Origin: an uncultured Dysosmobacter sp.
Lineage (GTDB): Bacteria; Bacillota; Clostridia; Oscillospirales; Oscillospiraceae
Assembly: GCF_947631635.1 (NCBI RefSeq)
Contig: NZ_CANRMB010000006.1
Location: 60,491-124,490, forward strand
Length of the DNA: 64,000 nucleotides
Reading direction: 5' to 3'
Shown in pieces: positions 31,269 to 40,552 of this stretch. Each line of letters starts with the position of its first letter. The stretch's first letter is position 1. A program made the translations under genes and the position numbers. The notes beneath the pieces were generated by a model. The model was not told the DNA's origin, did not search any database, and saw only the letters and a program-made list of their open reading frames with translations.

Positions 31269-32822
31269 ATGAAGAAGAAACTTTTGGCACTCCTTCTTCT
31301 GGTCAGCCTTCTGGGCGCCGTACTCACCGGTTGCGGAGACGGCAGCACAGAAAAGGCCCCGGAAGATGGACAGGAACCCAACGGCTCTACCAGCGTGAGC
31401 ACACCGGCCAACGAGGTCACGGTGGGCATCGCGCAGGGCCTGGACGAAAGTCTTGACCCCCACAAAGCGGTGGCGGCAGGAACCAAGGAAGTCATGTTCA
31501 ATGTATTTGAGGGCCTGATGAAGCCCACTTCTACGGGAGATCTGATCCCTGCTGTCGCTGAAAAGTACGAGGTTTCCGACGATCGAATGACGTACACCTT
31601 TACCCTGCGGGAGGGTGTGAAGTTCCACAACGGTGACACGGTGGCAGCGGAGGATGTGGTATATTCCATCGAGCGCTGCGCCGACACCTCTGAGGGAGCC
31701 CCTCTGGTGGAGGCGTTTTCTGTTATCCAGAAGGTAGAGGCCACCGACGACCGCACGGTCGCCATCACCATTTCCGAGCCCAGCAACGAGTTTATTTCCT
31801 ATATGACCACCGCCATCCTGCCGGCGGACTATGACCAGCAGGACACCGCCCCCGTGGGCACCGGCCCCTTCAAGTTCGTGTCCCGGGCTGCCCAGGACAA
31901 CATCGTGCTGGAGAAGTTCGGCGAGTACTGGGGCACCCCCGCCTATCTGGACAAGGTGACCTACAAGATCATTGAGAACGCCGACAGCCTGATGATGAGC
32001 CTCCAGAGCGGCGCCATCGATATCTGCTCCCACCTGACCAGCACCCAGGTGGCCCAGCTGGGGGACGACTTCAACGTGGAAGAGGGCACCATGAACCTGG
32101 TGCAGGCCATGTATCTGAACAACGCGGAGAAGCCCTTTGACGACGTGCGCGTCCGGCAGGCCCTGAGCTATGCCATCGACAAGCAGGGCGTCATCGACCT
32201 GGCCTTTGACGGCTACGGCAGCCCCATCGGCTCCAGCATGTACCCCGCCTTCGGCAAGTATTTTGTGGAGGAGCTGTCCAATTATTACACCCACGACGTG
32301 GAGAAGGCCAAGAGCCTGCTGGCGGAGGCCGGCTATCCCGACGGCTTTGAGATGACCATCACCGTGCCCTCCAACTATCAGCCCCATATCGACACCGCCC
32401 AGGTGCTGGTGGAGCAGCTGAAGGAGGTGGGCGTCACCGCCAAGATCGAGTTGGTGGAGTGGGGCACCTGGCTGTCCGACGTATACGCCGGCCGGCAGTT
32501 CCAGTCCACGGTGGTGGGCGTGGACGCCTCCAACATGACCGCCCGCGCCCTGTTGGAGCGGTTCACCTCCACCGCGGGCAACAACTTCATCAACTACAAG
32601 AACGCGGATTACGACGCGCTGTTCGCCCAGGCCCAGTCCAGCTACGACGACGCGGAGCAGACCGCCCTGTACAAGCAGATGGAGGAGAACCTGACCGCCA
32701 ACGCCGCCAACGTCTACATCCAGGACCTGGCGGACCTGGTGGCCGTCCGCAAGGGACTGGAGGGCATCAACTTCTATCCCATCTACGTGCTGGACCTGTC
32801 CACGGTCCGCTACGTCCAGTAA
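31269..32822 (+). CDS. Peptide/nickel-type ABC transporter substrate-binding lipoprotein
   Basis: This 517-residue SBP_bac_5 family protein starts with a lipoprotein signal peptide (lipobox LTGC, Cys22), so it is anchored on the outer face of the membrane. Conserved features include the N-terminal SLDPHKA, YTFTLREGVKFHNGD and APVGTGPFKF. Such proteins deliver oligopeptides, nickel chelates or other solutes to the permeases encoded next. The ligand cannot be told from sequence. It is the first gene of the five-gene importer operon. Confidence 0.92.
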   Translation: MKKKLLALLLLVSLLGAVLTGCGDGSTEKAPEDGQEPNGSTSVSTPANEVTVGIAQGLDESLDPHKAVAAGTKEVMFNVFEGLMKPTSTGDLIPAVAEKYEVSDDRMTYTFTLREGVKFHNGDTVAAEDVVYSIERCADTSEGAPLVEAFSVIQKVEATDDRTVAITISEPSNEFISYMTTAILPADYDQQDTAPVGTGPFKFVSRAAQDNIVLEKFGEYWGTPAYLDKVTYKIIENADSLMMSLQSGAIDICSHLTSTQVAQLGDDFNVEEGTMNLVQAMYLNNAEKPFDDVRVRQALSYAIDKQGVIDLAFDGYGSPIGSSMYPAFGKYFVEELSNYYTHDVEKAKSLLAEAGYPDGFEMTITVPSNYQPHIDTAQVLVEQLKEVGVTAKIELVEWGTWLSDVYAGRQFQSTVVGVDASNMTARALLERFTSTAGNNFINYKNADYDALFAQAQSSYDDAEQTALYKQMEENLTANAANVYIQDLADLVAVRKGLEGINFYPIYVLDLSTVRYVQ

Positions 32823-32828
32823 TATTTT

Positions 32829-32851
32829 GAGCGGCTGTTGTCCGGCCGCTC
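32829..32851 (+). other. Hairpin between binding-protein and permease genes
   Basis: GAGCGGC (32829-32835) pairs with GCCGCTC (32845-32851), with no T-tract after. Such hairpins commonly protect the upstream mRNA so that the binding protein exceeds the permeases. Confidence 0.5.
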
Positions 32852-32873
32852 GCCCGGAAAGGGGGCGATGACC

Positions 32874-33824
32874 ATGAAATACGCGGCAAAGCGCATTGCC
32901 ATGCTGCTCGTGACCATGGTCATCGTCTCCTTTTTGGCCTTCGCGGCGTTTTCCATGATCTCCGGCAATGCGGCGGAGATCATGCTGGGGACCCAGGCCA
33001 CCCCGGAGCGCCTGGCGGCCCTGGAAAAGGAGCTGGGCCTGGACCGCCCCCTGCTGGTGCGGTATGGGGCGTGGCTGGCGGGCTTCTTCACCGGAGACCT
33101 GGGCATCTCCATCAGCTACAAGCAGCCGGTGGGAGAGCTGATCGCCCCCAAGGTGCTGGTGACGCTGTGCCTCAGCGTGCTCAGCTTCCTGCTGATCGCG
33201 GTGCTGGCCATCCCCCTGGGGGTCTGGTCCGCCCGGCGGTCCGGCGGCAGGCTGGACGGCGTGCGGACGGCGTTCAACCAGCTGTGCATGGCGGTGCCGC
33301 CCTTTTTCACCGGCATCCTGCTGACCTGGCTGTTCAGCACCACGCTGAAATGGTTCACCCACGGCCGGTTCCCGGAGCTGGGAACGGACTTTTTGGGGGC
33401 GCTGAAATACATGCTTTTCGCCGCGGTCTCCCTGGCCATCCCCCGCATCGCCATGACGGTGCGGATGCTGCGCAGCACGGTTTTGGAGGAGATGCAGAAG
33501 GACTATGTCCGCACCGCCATCTCCCGGGGCAATGACCGCGCCGGCGTGCTGTACCGCCATGTGCTGAAAAACGCCTTGGTCCCGGTGGTCACCTTCCTGG
33601 CCCAGACCATGGCGGAGATCGTGGCGGGCGGCATCGTGGTGGAGCAGGTCTTTGCCATCCCCGGACTGGGACGGCTGCTGGTGGCCTCCATCTCCAACCG
33701 GGATTACCCGGTGGTCCAGGCCATCGTGGTCATTCTGGCCTTCTGGGTGGTGCTGGCGGGCACGGTGGCGGACCTCATCAACCAGCGGATCGATCCCCGC
33801 CTGCGTCTGGGAGGTGGCTCATGA
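32874..33824 (+). CDS. ABC transporter permease (DppB/OppB type)
   Basis: This 316-residue protein has six membrane segments, the N-terminal MKYAAKRIAMLLVTMVIVSF and the EAA-like loop DYVRTAISRGNDRAGVLYRH that contacts the ATPase, ending VVLAGTVADLINQRIDPRLR. It is the first membrane half of a peptide/nickel importer. The ATG at 32874 has AAGGGGG 8 bases upstream, and its stop overlaps the next start (ATGA). Confidence 0.92.
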   Translation: MKYAAKRIAMLLVTMVIVSFLAFAAFSMISGNAAEIMLGTQATPERLAALEKELGLDRPLLVRYGAWLAGFFTGDLGISISYKQPVGELIAPKVLVTLCLSVLSFLLIAVLAIPLGVWSARRSGGRLDGVRTAFNQLCMAVPPFFTGILLTWLFSTTLKWFTHGRFPELGTDFLGALKYMLFAAVSLAIPRIAMTVRMLRSTVLEEMQKDYVRTAISRGNDRAGVLYRHVLKNALVPVVTFLAQTMAEIVAGGIVVEQVFAIPGLGRLLVASISNRDYPVVQAIVVILAFWVVLAGTVADLINQRIDPRLRLGGGS

Positions 33825-34630
33825 GACGGATGAACGGTTACTTAAAAGCCGGACTGCTCCTGACGGGCTTTTTGGCGGCGCTCATTATTCTGGGCTATTT
33901 CTGGACACCCTATGATCCCACAGCCATGGCGGTGGGGCCGAAAACCGACGCGCCCTCCCTGGCGCACTGGATGGGCACCGACAACTTTGGCCGGGACATC
34001 TTCAGCCGGGTGCTGAAGGGCGCGGGCATGACCTTTGCCATCGCGCTGTCCACCGTCGCCATCGGCGCCGTGTGCGGCACCGCCGTCGGCGCGCTGACCG
34101 GCTATTTCGGCGGCGTGGTGGACGACGCCCTCATGCGTTTCAACGACGCGCTGACCGCCTTCCCCAGCATCCTGCTGGCGCTGGTCATCATCAGCGTACT
34201 GGGACCGGGCAGCAAATACAATGTGGTGCTGGCCCTGGGCATTGTGTTCATCCCCAGCTTTGCCCGTGTGACCCGGACGGCCTTTGCAGCCCTCCGGGAG
34301 GTGAACTATGTGAAGAGCGCCCGGCTGATGGGGGCGGGAAACGGCCGCATCCTGGCGGTCCACATCCTGCCCAACACCATGCAGGTGCTGCTGCCGGCCA
34401 TTACCATCGGGTTCAACAACGCCGTGCTGGCGGAGGCGTCCATGAGCTATCTGGGCATCGGCGTGACACCGCCGGACGCGTCTTTAGGCTACATGTTGTC
34501 CGAGGCACAGAGCATGTTCACCCTGGCCCCCTGGTACGCCGTCGGCACCGGCCTTGTGATCATCCTGCTGGTGTTCGGCGTGGGCCTGATCGGCGAGGGC
34601 TTGCAGCGCCGGGGAAATGAGGTGGCCTGA
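33821..34630 (+). CDS. ABC transporter permease (DppC/OppC type)
   Basis: The 269-residue second membrane half contains HWMGTDNFGRDIFSRVLKG, the signature of DppC-type permeases, plus the EAA loop NYVKSARLMGAGNGRILAVH and MSYLGIGVTPPDASLG. It overlaps the preceding gene by 4 bp and the ATPase gene by 1 bp (TGATG), consistent with tight translational coupling of the complex. Confidence 0.92.
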   Translation: MRRMNGYLKAGLLLTGFLAALIILGYFWTPYDPTAMAVGPKTDAPSLAHWMGTDNFGRDIFSRVLKGAGMTFAIALSTVAIGAVCGTAVGALTGYFGGVVDDALMRFNDALTAFPSILLALVIISVLGPGSKYNVVLALGIVFIPSFARVTRTAFAALREVNYVKSARLMGAGNGRILAVHILPNTMQVLLPAITIGFNNAVLAEASMSYLGIGVTPPDASLGYMLSEAQSMFTLAPWYAVGTGLVIILLVFGVGLIGEGLQRRGNEVA

Positions 34631-35418
34631 TGCTGGAGATCCGAGATCTGCATGTAAAATTCCATACCCGGGACCGGGAGGCGGTCTCCGGGGTGTCGCT
34701 CACGATCCGGGACGGCGAGATCGTGGGTCTGGTGGGGGAGTCCGGCTCCGGCAAATCCGTCACCGCTATGAGCGTGGCGGGCCTGCTGCCCCGGAAACAG
34801 TGCGCCTACTCCGGCGAGATCCTGCTGGACGGTGCGGAGCTGCTCCACGCGGACAGGACAGCGCTGCGGAAGGTCCAGGGCAGGGCCATCGGCGTGGTGT
34901 TCCAGGAGCCCATGAGCGCCATGGACCCGCTGATGAGGATCGGCGCACAGGTGGAGGAGGTGCTGCGCCTCCACACGGACCTGGGCCCGGAGGAGCGGAA
35001 GAAGCTGGCCCTGGAGGCACTGGAGGCCGTGGAGCTGCCGGACGCGGCGGGGATCTATGAAAAATATCCCCATGAGCTGTCCGGCGGGATGCTCCAGCGG
35101 GCCATGATCGCGGCGGCCATCGTCATCCGGCCCCGGCTGCTGCTGCTGGACGAGCCGACCACGGCCCTGGATGTGACCATCCAGGCCCAGATCCTGGAGC
35201 TGCTGAAAAAGCTGAACCGGGAATCCGGCATCTCCATGCTGTTCATCTCCCACAACCTGAACGTGGTGCGGAAGCTCTGTGGCCGGGTGGCGGTGATGCA
35301 GCGGGGCGTGCTGGTGGAGGAGGGGGACACCGAGCAGGTGTTTTACCATCCCCAGCATCCCTACACCCAGCGGCTGATCGCCGCCATCCCCACACGGGAG
35401 AGGAGGGAGCGCTCATGA
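34630..35418 (+). CDS. ABC transporter ATP-binding protein (DppD/OppD type)
   Basis: This 262-residue ATPase has Walker A GESGSGKS, the signature LSGGM (in the variant form [10 protein letters not shown]), Walker [13 protein letters not shown] and the switch His in [10 protein letters not shown]. The C-terminal [15 protein letters not shown] is the start of the oligopeptide-transporter C-terminal extension, shortened here, so the usual FeS-type cysteine motif is absent. It powers the importer with the next ATPase. Confidence 0.92.
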   Translation: MLEIRDLHVKFHTRDREAVSGVSLTIRDGEIVGLVGESGSGKSVTAMSVAGLLPRKQCAYSGEILLDGAELLHADRTALRKVQGRAIGVVFQEPMSAMDPLMRIGAQVEEVLRLHTDLGPEERKKLALEALEAVELPDAAGIYEKYPHELSGGMLQRAMIAAAIVIRPRLLLLDEPTTALDVTIQAQILELLKKLNRESGISMLFISHNLNVVRKLCGRVAVMQRGVLVEEGDTEQVFYHPQHPYTQRLIAAIPTRERRERS

Positions 35419-36149
35419 AGGAAGAGCTGGTGCTCTCCGTCCGCCATGTGACCAGCGGCTACCATGAGGGCGGCGTTTTCCGGCGGGGCGCGTATCACGA
35501 GGTCCTTCACGACGTGACCTTTGACATCCGCTACGGCGAGATTTTGGGCCTGGTGGGGGAGTCCGGCACCGGAAAATCCACCCTGGCCCGGACGATCCTA
35601 AACATGGTGAAGCCAGACCAGGGCGTGGTGGTCCATTACACCAGGCGGCCCCAGATGATCTTTCAGGACCCATACAGCTCCCTGAACCCCGCCTACACGG
35701 TGGGCTGGATCCTGGAGGAGCCGCTGCGGATCTACGGCAAGTATGACGCCCCGGAGCGGAAGCGCCGGGTGCGGGACATGCTGGACCGGGTGGAGCTGCC
35801 CGGGGAGGTTTTGACCGCAAAGCCCAGAGAGCTGTCCGGCGGACAGCGGCAGCGGGTCAGCATCGCGGCGGCACTGATCCAGCGGCCCAGGTTCATCATC
35901 GCGGACGAGCCGGTGTCGGCGCTGGACGTGACCATCCAGGCCCAGATTTTAAAGCTGCTGAAGGACCTGCGGGATGAGCTGGACCTGAGCTTTCTCTTCA
36001 TCTCCCACGACCTGAACGTGGTGTATCAGCTGTGCGACCGGGTGCTGGTGATGAAGGCGGGCCGCATCGTAGAGCAGGGGGCGGTGGACGACATCTTCGA
36101 CCATCCCCAGGCGGACTATACCAGGCAGCTTCTGGCTGCGGCGGAGTGA
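35415..36149 (+). CDS. ABC transporter ATP-binding protein (DppF/OppF type)
   Basis: This 244-residue ATPase has Walker [10 protein letters not shown]-loop [12 protein letters not shown], signature LSGGQRQRV, Walker [13 protein letters not shown] and [18 protein letters not shown] is typical of the F-type partner. It overlaps the D-type gene by 4 bp. The pair would form the heterodimeric motor. It lacks the C-terminal CxxxC-containing tail of longer OppF proteins. Confidence 0.92.
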   Translation: MKEELVLSVRHVTSGYHEGGVFRRGAYHEVLHDVTFDIRYGEILGLVGESGTGKSTLARTILNMVKPDQGVVVHYTRRPQMIFQDPYSSLNPAYTVGWILEEPLRIYGKYDAPERKRRVRDMLDRVELPGEVLTAKPRELSGGQRQRVSIAAALIQRPRFIIADEPVSALDVTIQAQILKLLKDLRDELDLSFLFISHDLNVVYQLCDRVLVMKAGRIVEQGAVDDIFDHPQADYTRQLLAAAE

Positions 36150-36151
36150 AT

Positions 36152-37249
36152 ATGAAGGCATTTTTTCTCAAACACCGAAAACTGCATATCTGGCTGCTGG
36201 CGGACCTGTGCCTGCTGGCAGCCTTTTGGCTTTGCCGGGGAAACCGGGCCTGGATGAACGCCCTGGCGGACCACTTCACCGGCCCCCTGCGGCAGGCCCT
36301 GGGCAGATTGTGCTACCGGACGGAGATCTCCGTCATGGAGGTGCTGTATGTCCTGGCGGTGCTGCTGGGGACCGCCTATGTGGTCTGGAGCATCGCCGCC
36401 GTTGTGAAGGCCAAAGGCCGCCGGGGGCACCGGGCGTACAGCGCGGTGCTGGGGGCGGCGTGCGCCGGACTGTCTGTCTACGCGGGCTTTTGCCTGCTGT
36501 GGGGCGTCAATTTCTGGACGGACAGCTTTCAGGACAAGTCCGGCATCCGCGCCCAGCCGGTGGCGCAGGAGGACCTGCTGGATGTGACGGTCTATTTCGC
36601 CCAGCGGCTCTCCCAGGCGGCGGACCAGGTGGAGCGGGATGAAAACGGCGTGTTCGCGGTGCCCAGAACGGAGATTTTGGAAAAAAGCCCTGCGGTCTAC
36701 GACGAACTGGAAAAACAGTTTCCCTTCCTGGAATTTGACGACCCAGGCGTGAAAGCCATGTATTTCTCCCGCCTCATGAGCGTCATCGACTTCACCGGGT
36801 TCTACTGCCCCTATACCGGGGAATCCAACGTGAATGTGGACAGTCCCGCCTGCCTGCTGCCCTCCACGGTGGCCCATGAGCTGGCCCACCAGCGGGGCTT
36901 TGCCTCGGAGCAGGAGTGCAACTTCCTGGCGGTGCTGGCCTCCACCACCTGCGGCGACCCGGCCTACGCCTATGCCGGATGGCTGATGGGGTACATCCAC
37001 CTGGGAAACGCCCTGTACTCGGTGGACTCGGAGACCTACTGGGCCATCCGGAACGCGCTGCCGGACACCGTAAAGGCGGACCTGGCCGCCAACAACGCCT
37101 ACTGGGACCAGTTCCGGGACACCATTGTGCAGAAGGCGTCCACCACCGTCTATGACGGCATTTTGAAGGCCTACGGCGACGAAAGAGGCATTCAGTCCTA
37201 CGGGACCGTGGTGGACCTGCTGGTGGCGTATTATGATCCAATAACTTGA
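36152..37249 (+). CDS. DUF3810 family membrane protein with HExxH-like motif
   Basis: This 365-residue protein has three membrane helices in the first 120 residues and then an extracytoplasmic domain with the metallopeptidase-like THELAH-type motif, here VAHELAHQRGFASEQECNF, and a preceding NVNVDSPACLLPSTV. That matches DUF3810, whose members look like membrane zinc peptidases; activity is unproven. It starts 2 bp after the last ATPase gene and so is probably co-transcribed with the importer, suggesting a peptide-processing link. Its TGA stop lies within composite hairpin repeat copy B. Confidence 0.85.
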   Translation: MKAFFLKHRKLHIWLLADLCLLAAFWLCRGNRAWMNALADHFTGPLRQALGRLCYRTEISVMEVLYVLAVLLGTAYVVWSIAAVVKAKGRRGHRAYSAVLGAACAGLSVYAGFCLLWGVNFWTDSFQDKSGIRAQPVAQEDLLDVTVYFAQRLSQAADQVERDENGVFAVPRTEILEKSPAVYDELEKQFPFLEFDDPGVKAMYFSRLMSVIDFTGFYCPYTGESNVNVDSPACLLPSTVAHELAHQRGFASEQECNFLAVLASTTCGDPAYAYAGWLMGYIHLGNALYSVDSETYWAIRNALPDTVKADLAANNAYWDQFRDTIVQKASTTVYDGILKAYGDERGIQSYGTVVDLLVAYYDPIT

Positions 37250-37367
37250 AAAGTGGTAAATCCACTTTTCGGGTGTCACAGGCCACATGGGCCTAGTCAA
37301 TTGCTGTGCGCTTTACGCACAGCGGGCATCGCCTGCTTGAAAAATCGCAAGTGATTTTTCAAGTTAA
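37241..37367 (+). repeat. Composite hairpin repeat, copy B
   Basis: About 127 bp beginning ATAACTTGAAAAGTGG, the same edge as copy A in opposite orientation, followed by GTGTCACAGG, CTGTGCG/CGCACAG (37304-37322), GCGGGC/GCCTGC (37322-37336) and the closing hairpin CTTGAAAAATC / GATTTTTCAAG (37336-37363). The order of parts follows copy A with the middle shortened. It supplies the DUF3810 stop codon. Confidence 0.68.
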
Positions 37368-37389
37368 TGGACGATCCAAAGAAGCATCA

Positions 37390-37427
37390 AAAAAGTGCTT
37401 TGCGGAATTTTCCGCAAAGCACTTTTT
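37390..37427 (-). terminator. Bidirectional terminator
   Basis: AAAAAGTGCTTTGCGGA (37390-37406) pairs with 37411-37427, loop ATTT. It ends the SLH-type gene on the minus strand and also faces the DUF3810 gene. Confidence 0.9.
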
Positions 37428-37429
37428 GA

Positions 37430-38866
37430 TCACCAGGAATGCTGCTGCCAGGACTGCTCCGGCGTCATGGCGAAATACTCATAGCTGATGCCGCTGCCGC
37501 TGTCGCCCCAGGTGGTATCGATGTGGACCTGCTGTCCATCCAGCTCCGCCACGGTCCAGATGTGGCCGCTGTTGGAGAGGGCGGTGCAGTCGATCCCCTC
37601 CAGCTTTAAAAGCAGGTTGTAGGCACCGGTATAGCCGTCGCACACGGCGATCCCGCGGTGGAACAGGCTGTATGGAAGGTGGCTGAGGGAGCGGTCGTTG
37701 GCGTTGTAATCATATACGCAGTTATCACAGATCCAGGTGTAATACACCCGGGCTTTTTCGTGGTCCGTCATACCGCTGGCCAGCTGGCCGCTCTCCCACA
37801 GCTGGTCATGGACAGCGATGGCGGAGGCCATGGTTTCGGCCCGGTAAAGGGAGATCTTGTTCTCATGACCGGAGGCGGAGAAGGTCAGCGTCACCGAACC
37901 CGCCTGATTGTACGAACAGGTAACGGAATTATAGCTCTGTTCACAGTAGGTCTTGGCGATGGAGAGCGCGGACTCCATGACCTTCCGGACCTCCAGGGAC
38001 GCGATGCCGGGGTATTGCAGGGTCAGGACATTGCTGCCGGAGGAGAGCATATACCGCACGCTTTCCGACAGTTCCCCCACAGTGGAGGGGGCAGAGACAT
38101 AGGTACCCGCCGGGACCAGGCTGGCCAGGGTGACGCCCTGGGCGCTGGTATAGGAGGTGGAGAGGACCCAGGCCGGTGTGAGCCGTAAGGCGGGGTCCAC
38201 CAGCCGGGTCAGCATGGCGGCGGCCGCCCCCCGGGTGATGGGAGCGTCCGGCTGGAAGGAGCCGGAGGCGTCGCTGCCCACGGACACGCCTGTGCGGTAC
38301 AGGGTCAGAATATCGTCCCGGTAGGGGGTGTCCGCCGTTACGTCTGTAAGAAACCGGCCATCGGCGTGAGCCTGGGAGACCAGAGCGTCATGGACCCGGG
38401 GCAGGGCCTCCGGCGGCAGGATGTTTGCCAGCACATGGGCCGCCTGGGCCCGGGTGGCGGCGGAGGCAAGGCTGTTATCCAAGGCCGTGTCCAGCACGCC
38501 CTCCGCCTGTAAATACAGGAGATAGGGAACGGCCGCCGGAACGCCGCCGCTCTGGTACGCGGCGGGACCCCGCTCCGGATCGCCGGTGCAATACAGGCTG
38601 CGGATACGCCCCGCAAAGATGATGACCTGTCCCACAGTCATGGGCTCCTGCAGACCATAGGTGCCGTCGGGCTTGCCCACGGAGAGGCCGTATTCATAGA
38701 GGGCGGACACGTTGTCGTAGAACACCGAGTCCGCGGCCAGGTCGGAGAACTGCCCGGCATAGGTTTTGCTCCGGGCGAAGTGCTCCGTGCCCTCGGACAC
38801 GGCCAGGGCCGGGACCGTCAGCAGCAGGCTGAAAATCAATAGCAGAGAGGGGATGCGCTTTTTCAC
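37430..38866 (-). CDS. Secreted SLH-repeat and transglutaminase-like protein
   Basis: This 478-residue protein starts at a GTG 5 bases after GGAGG and has a cleavable signal peptide (ending VPALA near residue 22). Residues about 38-230 contain S-layer-homology-like repeats (DSVFYDNVSALYEYGLSVGK, VTADTPYRDDILTLYRTGVS), which bind cell-wall polymers. The C-terminal part is a transglutaminase-like fold with Cys in GIAVCDGYTGAYN, His in NSGHIWTV and Asp in VHIDTTWGD, so a catalytic triad is present. It is probably a cell-wall-bound protease or cross-linking enzyme. Confidence 0.82.
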   Translation of the reverse strand: MKKRIPSLLLIFSLLLTVPALAVSEGTEHFARSKTYAGQFSDLAADSVFYDNVSALYEYGLSVGKPDGTYGLQEPMTVGQVIIFAGRIRSLYCTGDPERGPAAYQSGGVPAAVPYLLYLQAEGVLDTALDNSLASAATRAQAAHVLANILPPEALPRVHDALVSQAHADGRFLTDVTADTPYRDDILTLYRTGVSVGSDASGSFQPDAPITRGAAAAMLTRLVDPALRLTPAWVLSTSYTSAQGVTLASLVPAGTYVSAPSTVGELSESVRYMLSSGSNVLTLQYPGIASLEVRKVMESALSIAKTYCEQSYNSVTCSYNQAGSVTLTFSASGHENKISLYRAETMASAIAVHDQLWESGQLASGMTDHEKARVYYTWICDNCVYDYNANDRSLSHLPYSLFHRGIAVCDGYTGAYNLLLKLEGIDCTALSNSGHIWTVAELDGQQVHIDTTWGDSGSGISYEYFAMTPEQSWQQHSW

Positions 38867-38899
38867 AGGTGCCTCCTTTCAGGGATGGACAGGAGAACG

Positions 38900-39889
38900 T
38901 CAGGAGGGAATGTTCAGATCCTCGGGAAGCCGGTCCTCCACATAGGGGTTTAAGTGCTGATTCACCAGGGCCAGCGTCTCCGCCTGGTCCAGATAGATAT
39001 AGGGGGACTTCCAATTGCCGGGCAGGGTGGAGAACTCCACGTTTTCCGCACCGATCTCCACGGCCTCCTTGCCCAGCCACAGCAGGTTGCCCAGGGTGAG
39101 GTCCGTTTCCACATATTTTTGGAAGATCTTCACGAAGTCGTCCAGCTTGTCCACATTGGAGAGGGTCAGCGTCTGCTTGGCCACGGCCTTCAAAAAGTTC
39201 TGCTGGGTCTGCATCCGGCCGATGTCCTCACTGCCGTAGCCGGTGCCGTCGTTGTTGTGGCGGAACCGGACCACCTTCATGGCATCGCTGCCGTACAGGT
39301 GGCGCATACCCTTTGGAAAGTGGATGGAGAGGTCCTGATAGGGGTCGTCGTAATCCATGTCAATGGGGATATAGAAGTCCACGCCGTTGATGGCGTCAAC
39401 CAAAGCCTCAAAGCCGTGCAGGTCCACCAGCACGGTATAGTCCACAGGAATGCCCAACTGATCGGACACCACGTCCGCCAGCTTTTCCATCCCGCCGGCA
39501 TTGTACACGGCGTTGATTTTGTGGCTCTTGCCGTCCCACACCGTTTTGCTGTCCCGGGGGATGCTGACGCCGTAGATGGAGTTGTTGGCGGCGTCCACCG
39601 CCACCAGGATGTTGGTGTCGTTGAGGCCGTTGCCATCGTCGATGCCGGAGACCAGGATGGTATAAAAATCCGCTTTCCGGACCTGGTGGGTGGAGGGCGG
39701 CTGGGAAGCATCCGGCGTGTCCTGGGGGGTGCTGCTCACAGCCTGGGCCGGGACTGCTTCGTCCTGCTTTTGCTCCGGCGCGCGGAACAGGCAGTGGACG
39801 CCGGCGTAGAGCGCGGCGGCGATGAAAATCAGCAGCAAAAGGGTCCGGCTCCAGTTGCGGCGTTTTTGGCGGCGGTGGGTTCTGGACAT
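38900..39889 (-). CDS. LCP (LytR-CpsA-Psr) family protein
   Basis: This 329-residue protein has a basic N-terminus, one membrane segment (LLLLIFIAAALYAGVHCLF) and the extracellular LCP domain: ILVSGIDD, GVSIPRDSKTVW, KINAVYNAGG and VKVVRFRHNNDGTG-type residues (MKVVRFRHNND). LCP enzymes attach teichoic acids or other glycopolymers to peptidoglycan. The ATG at 39889 is preferred over an in-frame TTG that is too close to AGGAG. It lies 33 bp upstream of the SLH-type gene on the same strand, a wall-assembly pair. Confidence 0.88.
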   Translation of the reverse strand: MSRTHRRQKRRNWSRTLLLLIFIAAALYAGVHCLFRAPEQKQDEAVPAQAVSSTPQDTPDASQPPSTHQVRKADFYTILVSGIDDGNGLNDTNILVAVDAANNSIYGVSIPRDSKTVWDGKSHKINAVYNAGGMEKLADVVSDQLGIPVDYTVLVDLHGFEALVDAINGVDFYIPIDMDYDDPYQDLSIHFPKGMRHLYGSDAMKVVRFRHNNDGTGYGSEDIGRMQTQQNFLKAVAKQTLTLSNVDKLDDFVKIFQKYVETDLTLGNLLWLGKEAVEIGAENVEFSTLPGNWKSPYIYLDQAETLALVNQHLNPYVEDRLPEDLNIPS

Positions 39890-39996
39890 CTGAAACAACG
39901 CTCCTTGGCAGATTTACATAATGCTGCCCCTTATTATAAAGCCCTCCTGCGGAAAACACAAGAGGGAAAATAGGGCATGTCCCAGGTCCGGGAAAG

Positions 39997-40024
39997 AAAA
40001 ATAGCGGGCGTTGCCGCTATTTTT
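39997..40024 (-). terminator. Terminator overlapping the end of the small gene after spoIIID
   Basis: AAAAATAGCGG (39997-40007) pairs with CCGCTATTTTT (40014-40024), loop GCGTTG. The stop codon at 40017 is in the stem. TTTTTC follows on the minus strand. Confidence 0.85.
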
Positions 40025-40280
40025 CCTCCGCCTGTTCCGACGAGATCTGTTCCAGCAGAGCTTTGATGTCCGCCAGAAGCTGATTTTGGTAGGACAATGC
40101 GCAGTGGATGTAGTGCAGCGCTGTGTCCAGCTGCCGGGCGGTGGACGCCTGGGCGGCGTCGATGCCGTTTACCGGATGGGGCCAGCGGCGGACCGGCGGC
40201 TCGGAAGCGGAGGGGACGCCTGGTGCCGGAGGCTGAAGGCCCCGGCCGGGACAGTCCTGTTCGCAAGCGTGATTGGACAT
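40017..40280 (-). CDS. Small uncharacterised protein downstream of spoIIID
   Basis: This 87-residue protein has a proline-rich N-terminal half with two cysteines and a helical C-terminal half (STARQLDTALHYIHCALSYQ, ADIKALLEQISSEQAEEK). GGAGGAAG precedes the ATG. It lies 23 bp after spoIIID on the same strand and ends in a terminator, so it is probably co-transcribed in the mother cell. I do not recognise the family. Confidence 0.6.
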   Translation of the reverse strand: MSNHACEQDCPGRGLQPPAPGVPSASEPPVRRWPHPVNGIDAAQASTARQLDTALHYIHCALSYQNQLLADIKALLEQISSEQAEEK

Positions 40281-40303
40281 GGATGCTTCCTCCCTTTGCG
40301 GCG

Positions 40304-40540
40304 TCAGGCACCGCGGTATTTTTTGCGGGTGGCGATGCCGCCCCGGATGTGGCGCTGCGCCTTGTTGACGTCCAGCACCTCTTTGACCTGCAGATACAGC
40401 GCCCGGTTGAACTGGGGCAGCCGTTCGGAGATATCTTTATGGACGGTGCTTTTGCTGATGCCGAATTTCTGTGCGGCGGCGCGGACCGTGGTCCGGTTCT
40501 CTATGATGTAAAGAGCGAGGCGTTCAGCCCGCTCCTCCAT
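40304..40540 (-). CDS. spoIIID: Sporulation transcriptional regulator SpoIIID
   Basis: This 78-residue DNA-binding protein has the SpoIIID core RTTVRAAAQKFGISKSTVHK followed by DISERLPQFN and QRHIRGGIATRKKY. SpoIIID switches mother-cell gene expression between the sigma-E and sigma-K stages. The ATG at 40540 follows AAAGGGA; an in-frame TTG at 40552 is too close to that site. Its presence shows the organism belongs to an endospore-forming lineage. Confidence 0.95.
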   Translation of the reverse strand: MEERAERLALYIIENRTTVRAAAQKFGISKSTVHKDISERLPQFNRALYLQVKEVLDVNKAQRHIRGGIATRKKYRGA

Positions 40541-40552
40541 GTTCCCTTTCAA

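Noticed and set aside
31146..33560. An 804-codon minus-strand open frame
   Set aside because: It is the antisense of the binding-protein and permease genes, with repetitive GHDQ-rich composition and no recognisable domain.
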